A stretch of DNA of 64,000 nucleotides from Portunus trituberculatus. Taxonomy: Eukaryota > Arthropoda > Malacostraca > Decapoda > Portunidae. Below are positions 24,323 through 39,888 of this stretch, in pieces. Under the pieces are notes generated by a model. That model was given only the letters and a program-made list of their open reading frames with translations. It did no database searches and was not told the origin of the DNA. The DNA is taken from positions 22,034,800 through 22,098,799 of the forward strand of contig NC_059300.1 of assembly GCF_017591435.1 (NCBI RefSeq). Direction: 5' to 3'. The position numbers were made by a program, and so were the translations under genes. How positions within the stretch are numbered: the first letter of the stretch is position 1; every line of letters starts with the position of its first letter.

Positions 24323-25801
24323 ACTTTTGAGTTAACATAATCATGTGTGGGTGAGGAAATATATATTTTCCAATATCATAACTGACATGAATCTAAAACA
24401 AGGGAAAAATTAAACTTGACTCATAACTCACACACGCAAACTCTACACATAAGTGCAAGATACTACCACCTCCCAAGTCTCTCCTCTGATCTGTCTGCTG
24501 CTCTACCCAAGAAAATTGACAGAGAACTTTACCTAATGGAAGAGTCTATTAATAATTCTTCCTGTATTATACGGAATTTCTACCCAGAGTCAGTTGGGTG
24601 TAAAGAAATTTTTTTCAAGGGAGGTGGCACTTTTTATCTGGCAGTGGGGCTGTGATTCAATTTCAGTCAAAACTCAAGCACTGTATGCCATGGCAGGCCA
24701 CTACTGAAAATGCCTTATTTGCCCTTTTAGACAATAAGTGTACTAGAGATGACATGGTGTAAATTTCTAGAAATCTGGAAAAACTGCTAATACAGGATGG
24801 CTCTAGAGGTGAGTCATTTTACTTGAAGAATATGCATTCTTTGGCACACCACATTAATCTTTTCAGGCATATTGAATGTGTTTAGCATCCATGGATCAAC
24901 TGTGTTAATCTGGGAAAATGGCTAATCTGATATGATTGTAGATCAGTAATTTGTACTGTGTGGCATGGCACACTTATGTTCTGTGGCTATTACCAAAGTG
25001 TGCCACATAATTTTCCTAGATAGGTATGTGTTCATAAGTTAGTGGTTTTTAGTAAAGTTGAACTACTCTGACTACAAGTGGTGTGTCATAAAAGTTCAAG
25101 TACCTTTAGTGCATCATTAAGATACTAAGTTTAAGAACCAATGCTCTGGAACCAAGGATGCAAAAATAATGATAAACAATCTTTTTTAATATGCATATAG
25201 AGAGGATCATGTGACTTATATCATCATATAAAGCTGTAGAGAAATACATACTAAACCCATTCCACATGGGAAGCAATGCTTCATGACACTCCATTAGTGA
25301 CATATAGCCATAGGTATATTTCCAGCATTTACTTTTATTGTTCTCAATGAAGCTTCTCAAACTACAAATATTTTGTTACTTATAGAACATCTGACTACAA
25401 CATAAGTAATTTTTTCAACTAAAGCACTTCAAAAGCCTTTCATTCCCATCCTTAGTAAGCTGCCAGTATGTTTAGTGAATTGTGATATATCACCTGAGAC
25501 AGCAGCCTTTGGCTGGCAAGAACTAAAGCACTAGATGAAAAAAAGTATAGAAATACCTGTAAGTACTTATAAATAGAAGCACAGACTATAAAAGACAGCT
25601 ATATGTATGTGACCAAGTTGTTGGGTAACTGATAGCTCAAGAAGAATACATATAGCCATACAACCTTGGTCTCTTCCAATTAGTTTGATGAGCTACCCAC
25701 TTTTTTTTTATCCGTATGTTAATCATGGCTGTGGTAAGCATTAAGGGAATAGAATACTACTTTTCAGGGGTGCAGTAGTTCAATTGAGCGATGTGACTAT
25801 A
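24323..25801. other. Intergenic, nothing recognised
   Basis: No coding signal, transposon end or long simple repeat seen in about 1.5 kb. Confidence 0.4.
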
Positions 25802-26427
25802 GTCCTGCTCCTCCAACAATGTGGATTGGGTGCGGCCCCCATGGGAAATAGCGGGAGGACAGCGCTGCCATACCTTTAATCCCTCGTTGGCTACCCCCCC
25901 TCTCTCCCTCTTCCTCCCTCTCTCTTACCCCTCCCTCTTCCTCCCCCTCTCTTTCTTCCTGGTCAAGGACACCGCAGCTGACCTCCCATCACCTGTATGG
26001 ATGGCGGGCGTGATTGGTGTTGCTGCCGTGAAGATTTTAATGTAGTTTTTTTCTTACTTATGTCAGCTTATTTTAAAGTACTTTCCTTCACGATATAATC
26101 TAATTATAACTATGGAACTATTTACCCATCCCAAACCACAAGGAAACCTCTTTATAAGTATATATTTTTTTTTTAGAAACACTGTAAAATATGTATGCCA
26201 CGTTTCTTGCCAGGCTTATGAATATATTATCAATAATAAGTTTACTGCTCTCTCATATGTTGTAATACTAAGGCTAAATGCGTATGCATATTTGCTGACC
26301 ATATTTGCTAAAGTTTTACTACTATTAGAACTCTGCTGCATCACTGGCTATGAGACATGATTCACCACTGTACAGCGGGAATTCCCCAACAAGCCGCACC
26401 CAATCCACATTGTTGGAGGAGCAGGAC
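25802..26427. mobile_element. MITE with about 34-bp perfect TIRs, copy 1
   Basis: TA precedes and follows the element. The left end gtcctgctcctccaacaatg is matched in inverted orientation at the right end for about 34 bp. A second copy lies at 35786-36407 with only scattered differences, mostly in the pyrimidine tract near 25890-25960. Neither contains a transposase. The TA target fits the Tc1/mariner superfamily, but the GTCC terminus is unlike the CAG ends of the Tigger-like families here, so the superfamily is uncertain. Confidence 0.88.
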
Positions 26428-26429
26428 TA

Positions 26430-27375
26430 TGGTATCTCACAAAATACCCATAATTGCAAAATAACATTAATTCCTACATGAAAATTCATATAGCAAACAC
26501 TGCAGGTAGACATCTATGTCACAGCAAGCATTGTGTAGCATCACTCCCAGAGAAAATATGGCCTTCATGCTCTTTCATCTTTATAGCTGATTAGCCACAA
26601 CAAAATTATTCAACTGATACATTATATATTACAATTACTTTACTTCCTGCTTGACCACTAAAAACTATTTATGAATTAAATAATTTCAGTGTTTATTCTA
26701 TCAGATCAATGTAAATGTAAAGGTCATGCTGTCCCTTGCATGAGTAGTCACTTGCTAAGTGTAAATTCACTATTACATTTAGCACAGGACACAACCCTAT
26801 GTCACTTTTACTAGCTTTTACAGTGATTTCTCATTTTAATTACTCTATTAATATTTCTTTTTCTTTTTTTTTCAGATTTTTTTCACATCCTAACCAAAAA
26901 AAATAACCAATGTTTTGGGGAGAAGCTTAGAGAAAACAGCCAACTTTCAGAAACAGTATCCTCATACACTGTTACAATGCAGCCATGACACCAAACACCT
27001 ACACCTACTATTCTCATTTAATTGAAAATAAATCACTGATAATAAGAAAGGTAACAAAATACTCTAGAATGAGGAATTTCACTAGTACAGTATCATGGAG
27101 TCATTCAACACACTGCAGTGCACCAAGTTTTGTGCTTAAATGGTTCCAAAAAAGTGCACAAAATCTGACTTCACAAGCAGAAGCATTGATCCTATGGAAA
27201 GAATCGTTGTTGGTCCTAGGGTCATCCAAAAATTTATCTAAATACTAGACATGTTACAAGACACTTTTTCTTTCCAAAATATCCATAAAAATCCCTATAC
27301 ATTCAGGATAATGGAGGTAGATGGTTAGCCAAGTTAGTTAAGTGAAAACAGACTTCACATGACATTATACATATA
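26430..27375. other. Intergenic, nothing recognised
   Basis: AT-rich unassigned sequence. The open frame at 26985-27248 has no recognisable domain. Confidence 0.4.
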
Positions 27376-28232
27376 CAGTGGAGACTCAATACTCAAACTT
27401 AATTCATTCCAAATGGCTGTTCGAGTATCAAAAAAAGTTTGACTACTGATTCCTATAAATCAGGTTATTCGTTCTAATCTTAGCAAAACATTAAGTTTAC
27501 AAAAATTTCAATGTAATACTTTTTTACTATTTTTATTTGTACATACCATAAGTGAAGGCTAGTGACTGATAACATGGAAGAGGAGGGGAGAAAGGTGGGG
27601 AGAAGGAGGGAGGTCGTCAGAGAATGAGTCACCATCCATGAAAATGTTTGGTAACTTTTCTCCTGGTGTGATTCCTGTGAATCCATTAGTGGAGGGCTGT
27701 TGCTCTCAACTCTTGCACTCTCACTCAATTCCTTAGTTTTACCAATAATAAACCTCTTTGGTGCCATTATAAGTTTCTAAATGAAAAACTACAGCCAGAC
27801 AGCAGAATATTGTTTTTCTCACTACTGCAGGCCTAGGGATCCGGTATACTGGAATATGTACTGGTATTTTGCTTCGGTATTATCGGTATCAGAACAGGAC
27901 AATGGCGGTGGCAGGAAGGGAGAGGACAGTGCTTTGTTTACAACCATGTGTGCAGCCATTCGATTACCAGGTATTTTCACAAATAATAAGCCTTTGGTGC
28001 TATTGCAAGTTTCTAAATGAAAAACTAGACAGAACACAGGAAAATGTTAATCTGATGACTGCAACAGCACAACTGGCAGAGGGGGGGAAGGAGAGGCCAG
28101 GGAGCCTTTATTTACAACCATGTGTGTTGACGTTCGACTACCAAGTATATTTTTTGAGTATTAAATCAAACTTTTGCTTTCAAGTATTGAAAAGTTTGAC
28201 TATTAAGACATTCAAGTACCGAGTCTCCACTG
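27376..28232. mobile_element. Tigger-like element, family D, copy 1
   Basis: TA on both sides (27374-27375, 28233-28234). Ends are cagtggagactcaatactca and, reversed, cagtggagactcggtacttg, with the subterminal motif cgagtat/ctcaatact repeated. On the minus strand a short frame starts MAPKRFIIGK, a plausible start of a pogo-type transposase, and then degenerates. An internal segment (about 27745-27985) is partly duplicated at about 27990-28160, both parts containing tttctaaatgaaaaacta and tttacaaccatgtgtg. Confidence 0.85.

Positions 28233-32365
<4,133 letters not shown>

Positions 32366-32453
<88 letters not shown>
32366..32453. repeat. (CA)n microsatellite
   Basis: An 88-bp CA tract about 160 bp downstream of the ceramide synthase stop codon. 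Confidence 0.96.
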
Positions 32454-32456
<3 letters not shown>

Positions 32457-32610
32457 CTTTGAAATATAATAGTATTTTCTTGTATACAACATTAAGAGAA
32501 TGGGGAGAAAGAAAGTTAAGTATAAGAAAAAATTTAAAAAATAAAATAAAAAATACGAACAAGAATGTGACACTCGAGACGAGAGAGGTAAACAAGTGCA
32601 AGTAGCTTTT

Positions 32611-33707
32611 CTAATTCTCCTTCTTATTCTCTTCTCCCTCTAGTGAGTGGTCTGAAGGATCCGAGGAAGATCGGTTGTCTTCAACATTGCCTTTAGTGAG
32701 CGTGGTGGCAATGATACGCAAAATGAGGTAAGTCCAGTACACATGCAATACTAGCAATGTGCAAAGTAGCCCATTAAAAATATAGTAAGCAGGGAACATG
32801 GGCACAATGGTGGGAGCCTCAAAGAGTGTGCTATTAAGAATCCACAGTGGATAGATACCAACCCGTGTTATAATCCACAAGACAGCAAAGGTGGCAAACA
32901 CAGCATCACAGAATGCTTTGTGGCCTGAGTAAATGCTCATTTTGGCCAGTTGAAGGGGGATATCTGCACAGTCATGAACAATGAGGACCAGCGTACCAAT
33001 GCGAGTCAAGTTGCAGGTCCAGGAAAATGTGATGAGTGCAATAGTGACCAAGTGATGAAAAACATTTGCCAGAAGTCCTTACGTCGAATCTCAAAGAAGT
33101 GAGTGAAGGTCATCGACCAGTAGAAGGAAAGGGAGACCATATAGTACCACCACACATCTGTGTCCACACTGTGATTTGGATATTCATACCAGCAGTACCT
33201 GATGTCCCATAACCATGATTTGCCAGACATTACCCATAGGCCATAAACAAAAATGAATGTGTAGTATGTGCATTGCCAGGCACACTCCATGAACTTTGTG
33301 AATTTGTTGATTCGAGTGTGAGCTGTCCTCAGCCTCAGCCAGCGTTCCACCTGTCGTTCTGACCACCCAAGGAGGCTAGCACTGGCACTCACCTCGCCAT
33401 CAGGAATCTTGGCCTTGTATTTAATAAACAGCTGTTCCAGAACCTCATTGGGTTCTACTGGGCGTGGCTTTACATCCCTTAAACCCACTGCTGTTGCAAT
33501 GCGAGAGTATACCAGTTTATTCAGCACTAAGAAACGGAGAGCAATGGCAATGAACGCCATGACAATAGGATATGTCCACAAGTCACTCCAGTTGGCATAG
33601 TGGACCTTCTCATTGGGCACCAGGTCCTCCCAGGAGTAGTTCGGAGGCAGCCACACCCTTCGGTTCCAAAACCAAGATGAAAAACTGCGCCACATCCACG
33701 CTGCCAT
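32611..33707 (-). CDS. schlank: Ceramide synthase (Lag1/TLC family) with one frameshift
   Basis: Ceramide synthases join a sphingoid base to a fatty acyl-CoA in the ER membrane. I start at MAAWMWRSF (33707) because an acceptor-like tract ends one base before that ATG and the residues match the family start. The predicted length, about 365 residues, is normal for the family. Features in order: a PPNYSW segment with a likely N-glycosylation site at N23, a first membrane segment at about 43-65, a homeobox-like region at about 78-138 (WSERQVERWLRLRTAH), a TLC domain from about 139, RRKDFWQMF, then the Lag1 motif HHLVTIALITFSW and IVHDCADIPLQLAKM, and an acidic tail SSDPSDHSLEGEE. One base is missing in a run of five A (plus strand, about 33057-33061) just before the catalytic HH, so the frame breaks there. 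No intron interrupts it. It may be a real gene with an assembly error, or a retrocopy. Confidence 0.88.
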
Positions 33708-33722
33708 TCTGGGGAGAGGAAA
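33708..33722 (-). other. Possible 3' splice site before the ceramide synthase ATG
   Basis: Read on the minus strand the sequence is tttcctctccccag followed by an A and then the ATG. This pyrimidine tract plus AG is a good splice acceptor, which would put an intron in the 5' leader and a non-coding first exon further upstream (above 33722). Inference only, as no donor was identified. Confidence 0.45.
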
Positions 33723-34311
33723 CTCCATCACCAACTTTCTCTTTTCTTCAATGGTATGTTAAAATGGGCATTCTTAGTTAAATAAGAACAGATAATCTGT
33801 TTGATCAACAGAGGCAAGTAACTATGCAAGGGTGGAGCTCCTTTAATTTCTGAATGAAGACAAGACTTCATTTCCTCAAAAAGACAAAAAAAAAAAATTT
33901 GCAAAACATCAACATATTTCAATTACAAGGAAAATTAAGTAAATTGGTAATAAAAAAAAACATAATCAAATAAAAAATTAAATTAAGGTATGATATATAC
34001 CAAAGAATATATGCATACTTTAAAAGCCTGAAAATTTCTTGAAAAAAAATAACAGCCCAATGGGATCAGATTTCTAGTGTCATCTTCTCTTATGGCTCCT
34101 AAGTATATTGCATGCTGTGATATCTAATCCTCACACTGCTTCACCTGCCATGACATCTCTTCCTGGGTCTGTAATCAGTCAATCACTTAATGCATAAACT
34201 TGTACAGTATATCACTGCCATACACAAGAGCAATATGGCCACTACAATGAAGCATTCAAAGGATAGAGAATTGATCCTTAATCATAAAACTACTGAAAAA
34301 AATTATATATA
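33723..34311. other. Upstream flank of ceramide synthase, nothing recognised
   Basis: AT-rich. If the gene has a leader intron, this is intron sequence. No TATA box or other promoter element could be assigned. Confidence 0.35.
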
Positions 34312-34972
<661 letters not shown>

Positions 34973-35040
34973 TATATATATACAGTAAAGACTCAATACT
35001 CGAACTTTTCAATACTCAAACGCAAAAGTTTGATTTAATA

Positions 35041-35545
35041 CAGTCAAACCTCGCCGAACACGAATCTCACGTATACACGAATCGGTAAAATATACCATAT
35101 TTCGCCGAGCACGACTTTGACTCACGATTGCACGATTTGGTCCCCATTTTAATCTCCCGCTGGTCCTGTGGTTCTGTCTTATATATGCATATATGTTCAC
35201 AAAACAACATTTCTATTAGCTTTTTACAAGCCTTGCCCCCAAGAAAGAATTGTTTCATAATGCATAAAGTGAAATCTTAATATAATACCAAAAAATAAAG
35301 CAGAGATGAGATGAGCCACAGACGAAGCGGGAGACTTGCGGCCACTCGGCCGCTTCTTCTTTTTCTTGTGACCCTTGTAGGTTGCGTGTTACTTTCATCA
35401 TGATGTTTATGTTTCCACTCCTCTATTACCTGCTATAATGGATATCATATCTTAGTATTCACATATGCTCATGCCATGAAGATAACCTGGACTCTGTGGC
35501 AGTGAGTGATAATGAATTACAAATGAAATACCACGGTAATTCATA
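35041..35545. mobile_element. Tigger-like fragment, family J, inserted in family D
   Basis: The left end cagtcaaacctcgccgaaca follows a TA. The motif cgccgaacacg/cgccgagcacg repeats near this end. The right terminal repeat is missing and some host sequence is lost with it. Internal sequence around 35170-35340 is shared, inverted, with 44160-44370 and 49430-49605. Confidence 0.65.
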
Positions 35546-35785
35546 CGCAGTCTTGAGATAAACAACAATCTTCTGCGTTGTCAGTAATGTTTCATTTAGA
35601 AATTTTTGACGACACTAAAGAGGCTTAATAGTGAGAGTGCAAGTGTTAGTGAGCCACAGCACTCCATTAGTTGATTAACAGGAATCACACCAGGAGAAAA
35701 GTTACAAAAGACATTTTCATGGATGGTGACTCATCCTCCAGGGACCTCCCTCCTCCTCCCCACCCTTCTCCCATCCTCTTCTATA

Positions 35786-36407
35786 GTCCTGCTCGTCTAA
35801 GAATGTGGATTGGGTGCGGCCCCCATGGGAAATAGCGGGAGTATAGCACTGCCATACCTTTAATCCCTCGTTGACCCCCCCTCTCCCTCTTCCTTCCTCT
35901 CTCTTACCCCTCCCTCTTCCTCCCCCTCTCTTTCTTCCTGGTCAAGGACACCGCAGCTGACCTCCCATCACCTGTATGGATGGCGGGTGTGATTGGTATT
36001 GCTGCCGTGAGGATTTGAATGTAGTTTTTTTCTTACTTATGTCAGCTTATTTTAAAGTACTTTCCTTCACGATATAATCTAATTATAACTATGGAACTAT
36101 TTACCCATCCCAAACTGCAAGGAAACCTCTTTATAAGTATATTATTTTTTTTTAGCAACACTGTAAAATATGTATGCCACGTTTCTTGCCAGGCTTATGA
36201 ATATATTATCAATAATAAGTTTACTGCTCTCTCATACGTTGTAATACTAAGGTTAAATGCATACGTATATTTGCTGACCATATTTGCTAAAGTTTTACTA
36301 ATATTAGAACTCTGCTGCATCACTGGCTATAAGACATGCTTCATCACTGTACAGTGGGAATTCCCCAACACAGCCGCACCCAATCCACATTGTTGGAGGA
36401 GCAGGAC
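35786..36407. mobile_element. MITE with long TIRs, copy 2
   Basis: Same element as 25802-26427, flanked by TA at 35784-35785 and 36408-36409, and inserted inside Tigger-like family D. The left TIR has three or so mismatches (gtcctgctcgtctaagaatg). Confidence 0.88.
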
Positions 36408-36599
36408 TATAAGTTATCCATCACCAGCCTTCACTTACGGTATGTACAAAACAAAATTGTAAAAAAAATACATTGAAATCTTTATAAACTTGAGGTTTTA
36501 CTAAGATTGGAATTAATTACTTGATTTATAGGTATCAATATTCAAACTTTTTAATACTCAGCCATTTGGAATGAATTAAGTTCGAGCATTGATTCTCCA

Positions 36600-36602
<3 letters not shown>

Positions 36603-36662
<60 letters not shown>
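36603..36662. repeat. (TA)n linker between two Tigger-like elements
   Basis: A 60-bp TA tract that is simultaneously the right target duplication of family D copy 2 and the left one of the next element. Confidence 0.95.
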
Positions 36663-36665
<3 letters not shown>

Positions 36666-37201
36666 TAAGCCCCCACATTTAGTGATCCTATTAGTCTGCC
36701 GAAACCATCGCTAAATTGGAATTTCACCAAATTTGAATACTACTTTAAATAGGGAAAAATACCAATCAGTCTTTCATCTGCCCAAAGTCCCCATTTCGAG
36801 TCCCCATTTACAGCTGCAACATCGCCACCTTCACGAGAATCAGCACCCCCCGAACCACTAGTGGAGGCCATGGTGATAGCAAAACTTGCTAAACAGCGAG
36901 GATGGGAGCACAAAAAATTTGTTCACACACTGGATTAACACACACAATAGCTCACGTGTCAAGCGGGAATGCTGGAGGCACTGTGGGGCTGACGTCACGG
37001 CCAAACAGACACACGAATAGCTCAGAGCGAGCAAGAGGCAGGACAATTGGCTCAGAGTGAGCGGGAAGCGGGACAGTGTAGTGCGGTACATTCGCTAAAT
37101 ATGAGAGAAAATCGCTAAACTTGAGGGCTTGGCCATTTTCCAGACAGTCGCTAAATAAGGGTTTCGCTAAGCTGGATTTCACTAAATTTGGGGGCTTACT
37201 G
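36663..37201. mobile_element. Tigger-like MITE, family E
   Basis: Clean inverted ends cagtaagcccccacatttag and, reversed, cagtaagcccccaaatttag, with TA on both sides. The motif cgctaaat recurs many times within 60 bp of each end. About 539 bp, no transposase. Confidence 0.9.
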
Positions 37202-37211
37202 TATATATATA

Positions 37212-37520
37212 CAGTAAGGTCCCAAGTTACGTCAGAGTTACGTTCCTGAAACATGACGTAAGTCGATTTTGTACGTAACTTGAGTTTTTGTACTTTCAAA
37301 GCATATTATGAGTTTTCAACCAATAATTCTTTATGGTTATTCAGGTAAGTAAAAGGTTATATTGTTATATTGGTATATTATTTACAACTATGTAGGAATA
37401 TATTGATTAGGGCCGCGAACACGAAGGACTGCAGGTTGCCGAGAGGGGTGGCCTGAGGCCGCCAGGAGGGTGGGCAGGTCGAATGTTGTGACGCCCAGGG
37501 CGGACAGCTGGGAGCTTTGG
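37212..37520. mobile_element. Tigger-like element, family F, truncated
   Basis: Begins cagtaaggtcccaagttacg after a short TATATATA shared with family E, with acgtaa-type motifs repeated. No right end is seen: it is cut by the SINE fragment at 37521. Confidence 0.65.
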
Positions 37521-37614
37521 TGGTCTCAGTCCTACCTGAAGATCGGTCTATGAGCTCTGAGCTCCCTCCGTAATGGGGAAGACTGGCTGGGTGACCAGCA
37601 GATGACCGAGGTGA

Positions 37615-37617
<3 letters not shown>
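37521..37617 (+). mobile_element. SINE family A, 5'-truncated copy
   Basis: The last ~97 bp of the SINE body (from ggtctcagtcctacctgaag to gaccgaggtgaattac) followed by (CA)n. The tRNA head is missing. Confidence 0.87.

Positions 37618-37660
<43 letters not shown>
37618..37660. repeat. (CA)n junction, SINE to CA-LINE
   Basis: A 43-bp CA tract serving as SINE 3' tail and LINE 5' junction. Confidence 0.95.
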
Positions 37661-37662
<2 letters not shown>

Positions 37663-38042
37663 AGAGACTAAAGGCTATGGATCTACCAACCTTGGAACAA
37701 AGAAGGGAGAGAGGAGACCTGATACAAGTCTATAAATTGATCAACGGAATGGACCAAGTGGATAATGAGAAACTGATCTTGAGAGAAGAATATGACATCC
37801 GAAGCACAAGATCGCATAGTAAAAAGCTGAGAAAGGGAAGATGTCTGAGAGATATTAAAAAATATAGTTTCCCGCAGAGATGTATTGAGACGTGGAACAG
37901 TTTAGATGAAGAAGTAGTGTCTGCAAAGAGTGTGCACACTTTTAAAGTAAGATTGGATAAGTGTAGATATGGAGACGGGGCCACACGAGCATAAAGCCCA
38001 GGCCCTGTAAAACTACAACTAGGTAAATACAACTAGGTAAAT
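37661..38042 (+). mobile_element. CA-LINE copy 3, heavily 5'-truncated
   Basis: Begins inside the C-terminal RT region at the ERLKAMDLPTLEQRRERG segment and remains open to the natural stop (SVHTFKVRLDKCRYGDGATRA). The 3' tail is two copies of aactaggtaaatac followed by (CA)n. It is intact over its length, so it is probably a young copy. Confidence 0.87.
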
Positions 38043-38063
38043 ACACACACACACACACACACA

Positions 38064-38559
38064 AGCATGATATGTCCTAAGCTGGAATATGCAGCAGTGG
38101 TGTGGTCTCCGAGCTCTTAAAAATATGTAAGATTGGAACGGATTCAGAAGATTGCTACAAAGATGGTGCCAGAACTAAAGGACCTAACATATGGAGAAAG
38201 ACTGAAAGAAATGGGACAGCTAATCTTACAAGATAGAAGAGAACAAGGAGACCTAATAACAATGTCCAAGATAGTCAATGGCATTGAAAAGATAGACAAA
38301 GAAGACCTGGTGCTGGTGACAGAAGAAGATAGAAGGGCAAGAGGACATGTAAAGATTAGGATGAGGCAGTATGCGAAGGATATTGGAAAATAGTGTTCCA
38401 CATGGAGGAAAAGTGGAATGCATTGAGTGATGAAGTTAATATAGCAAATAATGTGCATAACTTTAAAGAAAAATTGGATATATGGAGACAAGAGATAGGA
38501 CACTATGGACCCCGCTCAAACCCTGTACAATACAATTAGGTAAATACAACTACGTATAT
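38064..38559 (+). mobile_element. CA-LINE copy 4, diverged subfamily, 5'-truncated
   Basis: Flanked by (CA)n at 38043-38063 and 38560-38584. Encodes a related C-terminus (RIQKIATKMVPELKDLTYGE, REQGDLITMSKIVNG) with a frame break near 38393, then accctgtacaatacaattag and a variant of the gtaaatac repeat. Only about half the residues match copy 3, so it is a separate subfamily with the same tail architecture. Confidence 0.83.
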
Positions 38560-38624
38560 ACACACACACACACACACACACACAGGGGTCAGTATTGGCG
38601 CCAATACTTTTTCTCGTATATATA

Positions 38625-39888
38625 CAGTACCCTCCCGAGTTTAGCGCTTGCTTTCCTCTTAAGATATAGCGCCAAACTCGAGGATCGCCAAACTCGGGGT
38701 ATTGAAAACAATGTAAAAACGCTTATTCATTCTGGCCCGGGACGAAGCTGATTTTTTTTTCCTCCCCACTTTACTCCCTTATTTCAAAACATTCAGATTT
38801 TTCATGTCCTTGTTACGATAAGGGTGAGGGCGGGCAGCAGTGTACAGAACAAGTGGCTTCATTTTACAGTCTCCAGTTGCATTGACTGTAAAGAACACTG
38901 AAGCGTTGCTTACTTTCCTTGTGCCCTCTGGGCTTCCTTTCTTTGGCGATTATGGTTGATTTTGGTTGTTGTTTCCAGTGAAACCCAGTTTCATCGGCGT
39001 TGAATATTTGACGGAGATCGTAACCGCCATCCTCAGTCATCTGTTTCAAGACACCAATGAAACTTTCCACCTCTTCTGTAGATGCATCTGCTGCTTCACC
39101 CAGACATCGTGCCCTCTTGAACGAGTGTCTTTTTTTGAACCTTGAGAACCAGCCATTACTAGCAGAGAAAGGTGGAGGATTGTCAATGTTTAACTTACGT
39201 GCCACTGCAGCATATATTTCTCTTGCCTTCTGTCTTACCTTACCAGAAGATATGCACACATTTCGGTCATTTTTGTCAACAATATATTTCTTCAAATAGT
39301 GTTCTGTTGTTACCATCAACTTGCTTGTAGGATGCGTGATGTGAGCAACTTGAATCACAGAGCTCCTCGAGCGTCTTTCAGGAAACGTTTTATTTCCTCA
39401 CGTTTCGCTCTTATTCCTCTAACAGTAGACTCACTAATGTTGAACAAGTTTCCAACGGCAACAGGTCCCATTCCAGCATCAAGCTTATCCAACACTTCGC
39501 CTTTTTCCTTCATGTTTAACAGTCTTTTCTTCTTACCCTGCCTCTCTGGCCTGCTTCCTTTTGCAAGTAGGTTTCTTCGAGCCACATGCTGCAGTGCCTC
39601 CTTTATTTCCTGACATCACAATTAATTAGCTTGCATATAAGAACTATCAAGATGCTGGTGGAAGAGGGCTAAGGACGCGTGCACACGTGGTCAGCTCAGT
39701 CAGCCAACTGCAGGAGTCTTGGGGCAACATACGTGACGCCGCCCGGAAGTAAACGCGACCGATACTTGTCAAAGCAGCGCGAAACTCGGGGCGACACAGC
39801 GCCAAACTCGGGATGGTAAGAATTTAGGACTAAGCGCCAAACTCGAGGATCGCGAAACTCGGATAGCGCTAAACTCGGGAGGGTACTG
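38625..39888 (-). mobile_element. Tigger-like element, family G, with partial transposase
   Basis: Ends cagtaccctcccgagtttag and, reversed, cagtaccctcccgagtttag are identical over 20 bp, with TA at 38623-38624 and 39889-39890. The motif gccaaactcg/gcgaaactcg is repeated about three times near the left end and five or six times near the right. Length 1264 bp, inserted in the RT of CA-LINE copy 5. Confidence 0.93.
38864..39585 (-). pseudogene. Tigger/pogo transposase, N-terminal half, frameshifted
   Basis: Two overlapping minus-strand frames. The first (39585-39355) carries a psq-type helix-turn-helix (AVGNLFNISESTVRGI). The second (39358-38864) carries a CENP-B-type DNA-binding segment (SASNGWFSRFKKRHSFKR) and the start of the DDE domain with NADETGFHWK, the first catalytic aspartate. 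The two are joined by a frame change near 39357. The rest of the DDE domain is missing, so the protein could bind ends but not cut them. Confidence 0.85.

Larger units (their letters stand above)
34983..36602. mobile_element. Tigger-like element, family D, copy 2, with two insertions
   Basis: Ends cagtaaagactcaatactcg and, reversed, cagtggagaatcaatgctcg, with TA at 34981-34982 and 36603-36604. It matches 27376-28232 (for example the segment around 35590-35780) and carries a family J-type Tigger fragment at about 35041-35545 and the MITE at 35786-36407. Confidence 0.85.

Noticed and set aside
26112..26360. 82-codon frame in the MITE, also seen in its second copy at 36091
   Set aside because: The two versions are conserved only because the copies are young. 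There is no transposase-like motif and the frame is AT-driven hydrophobic residues.
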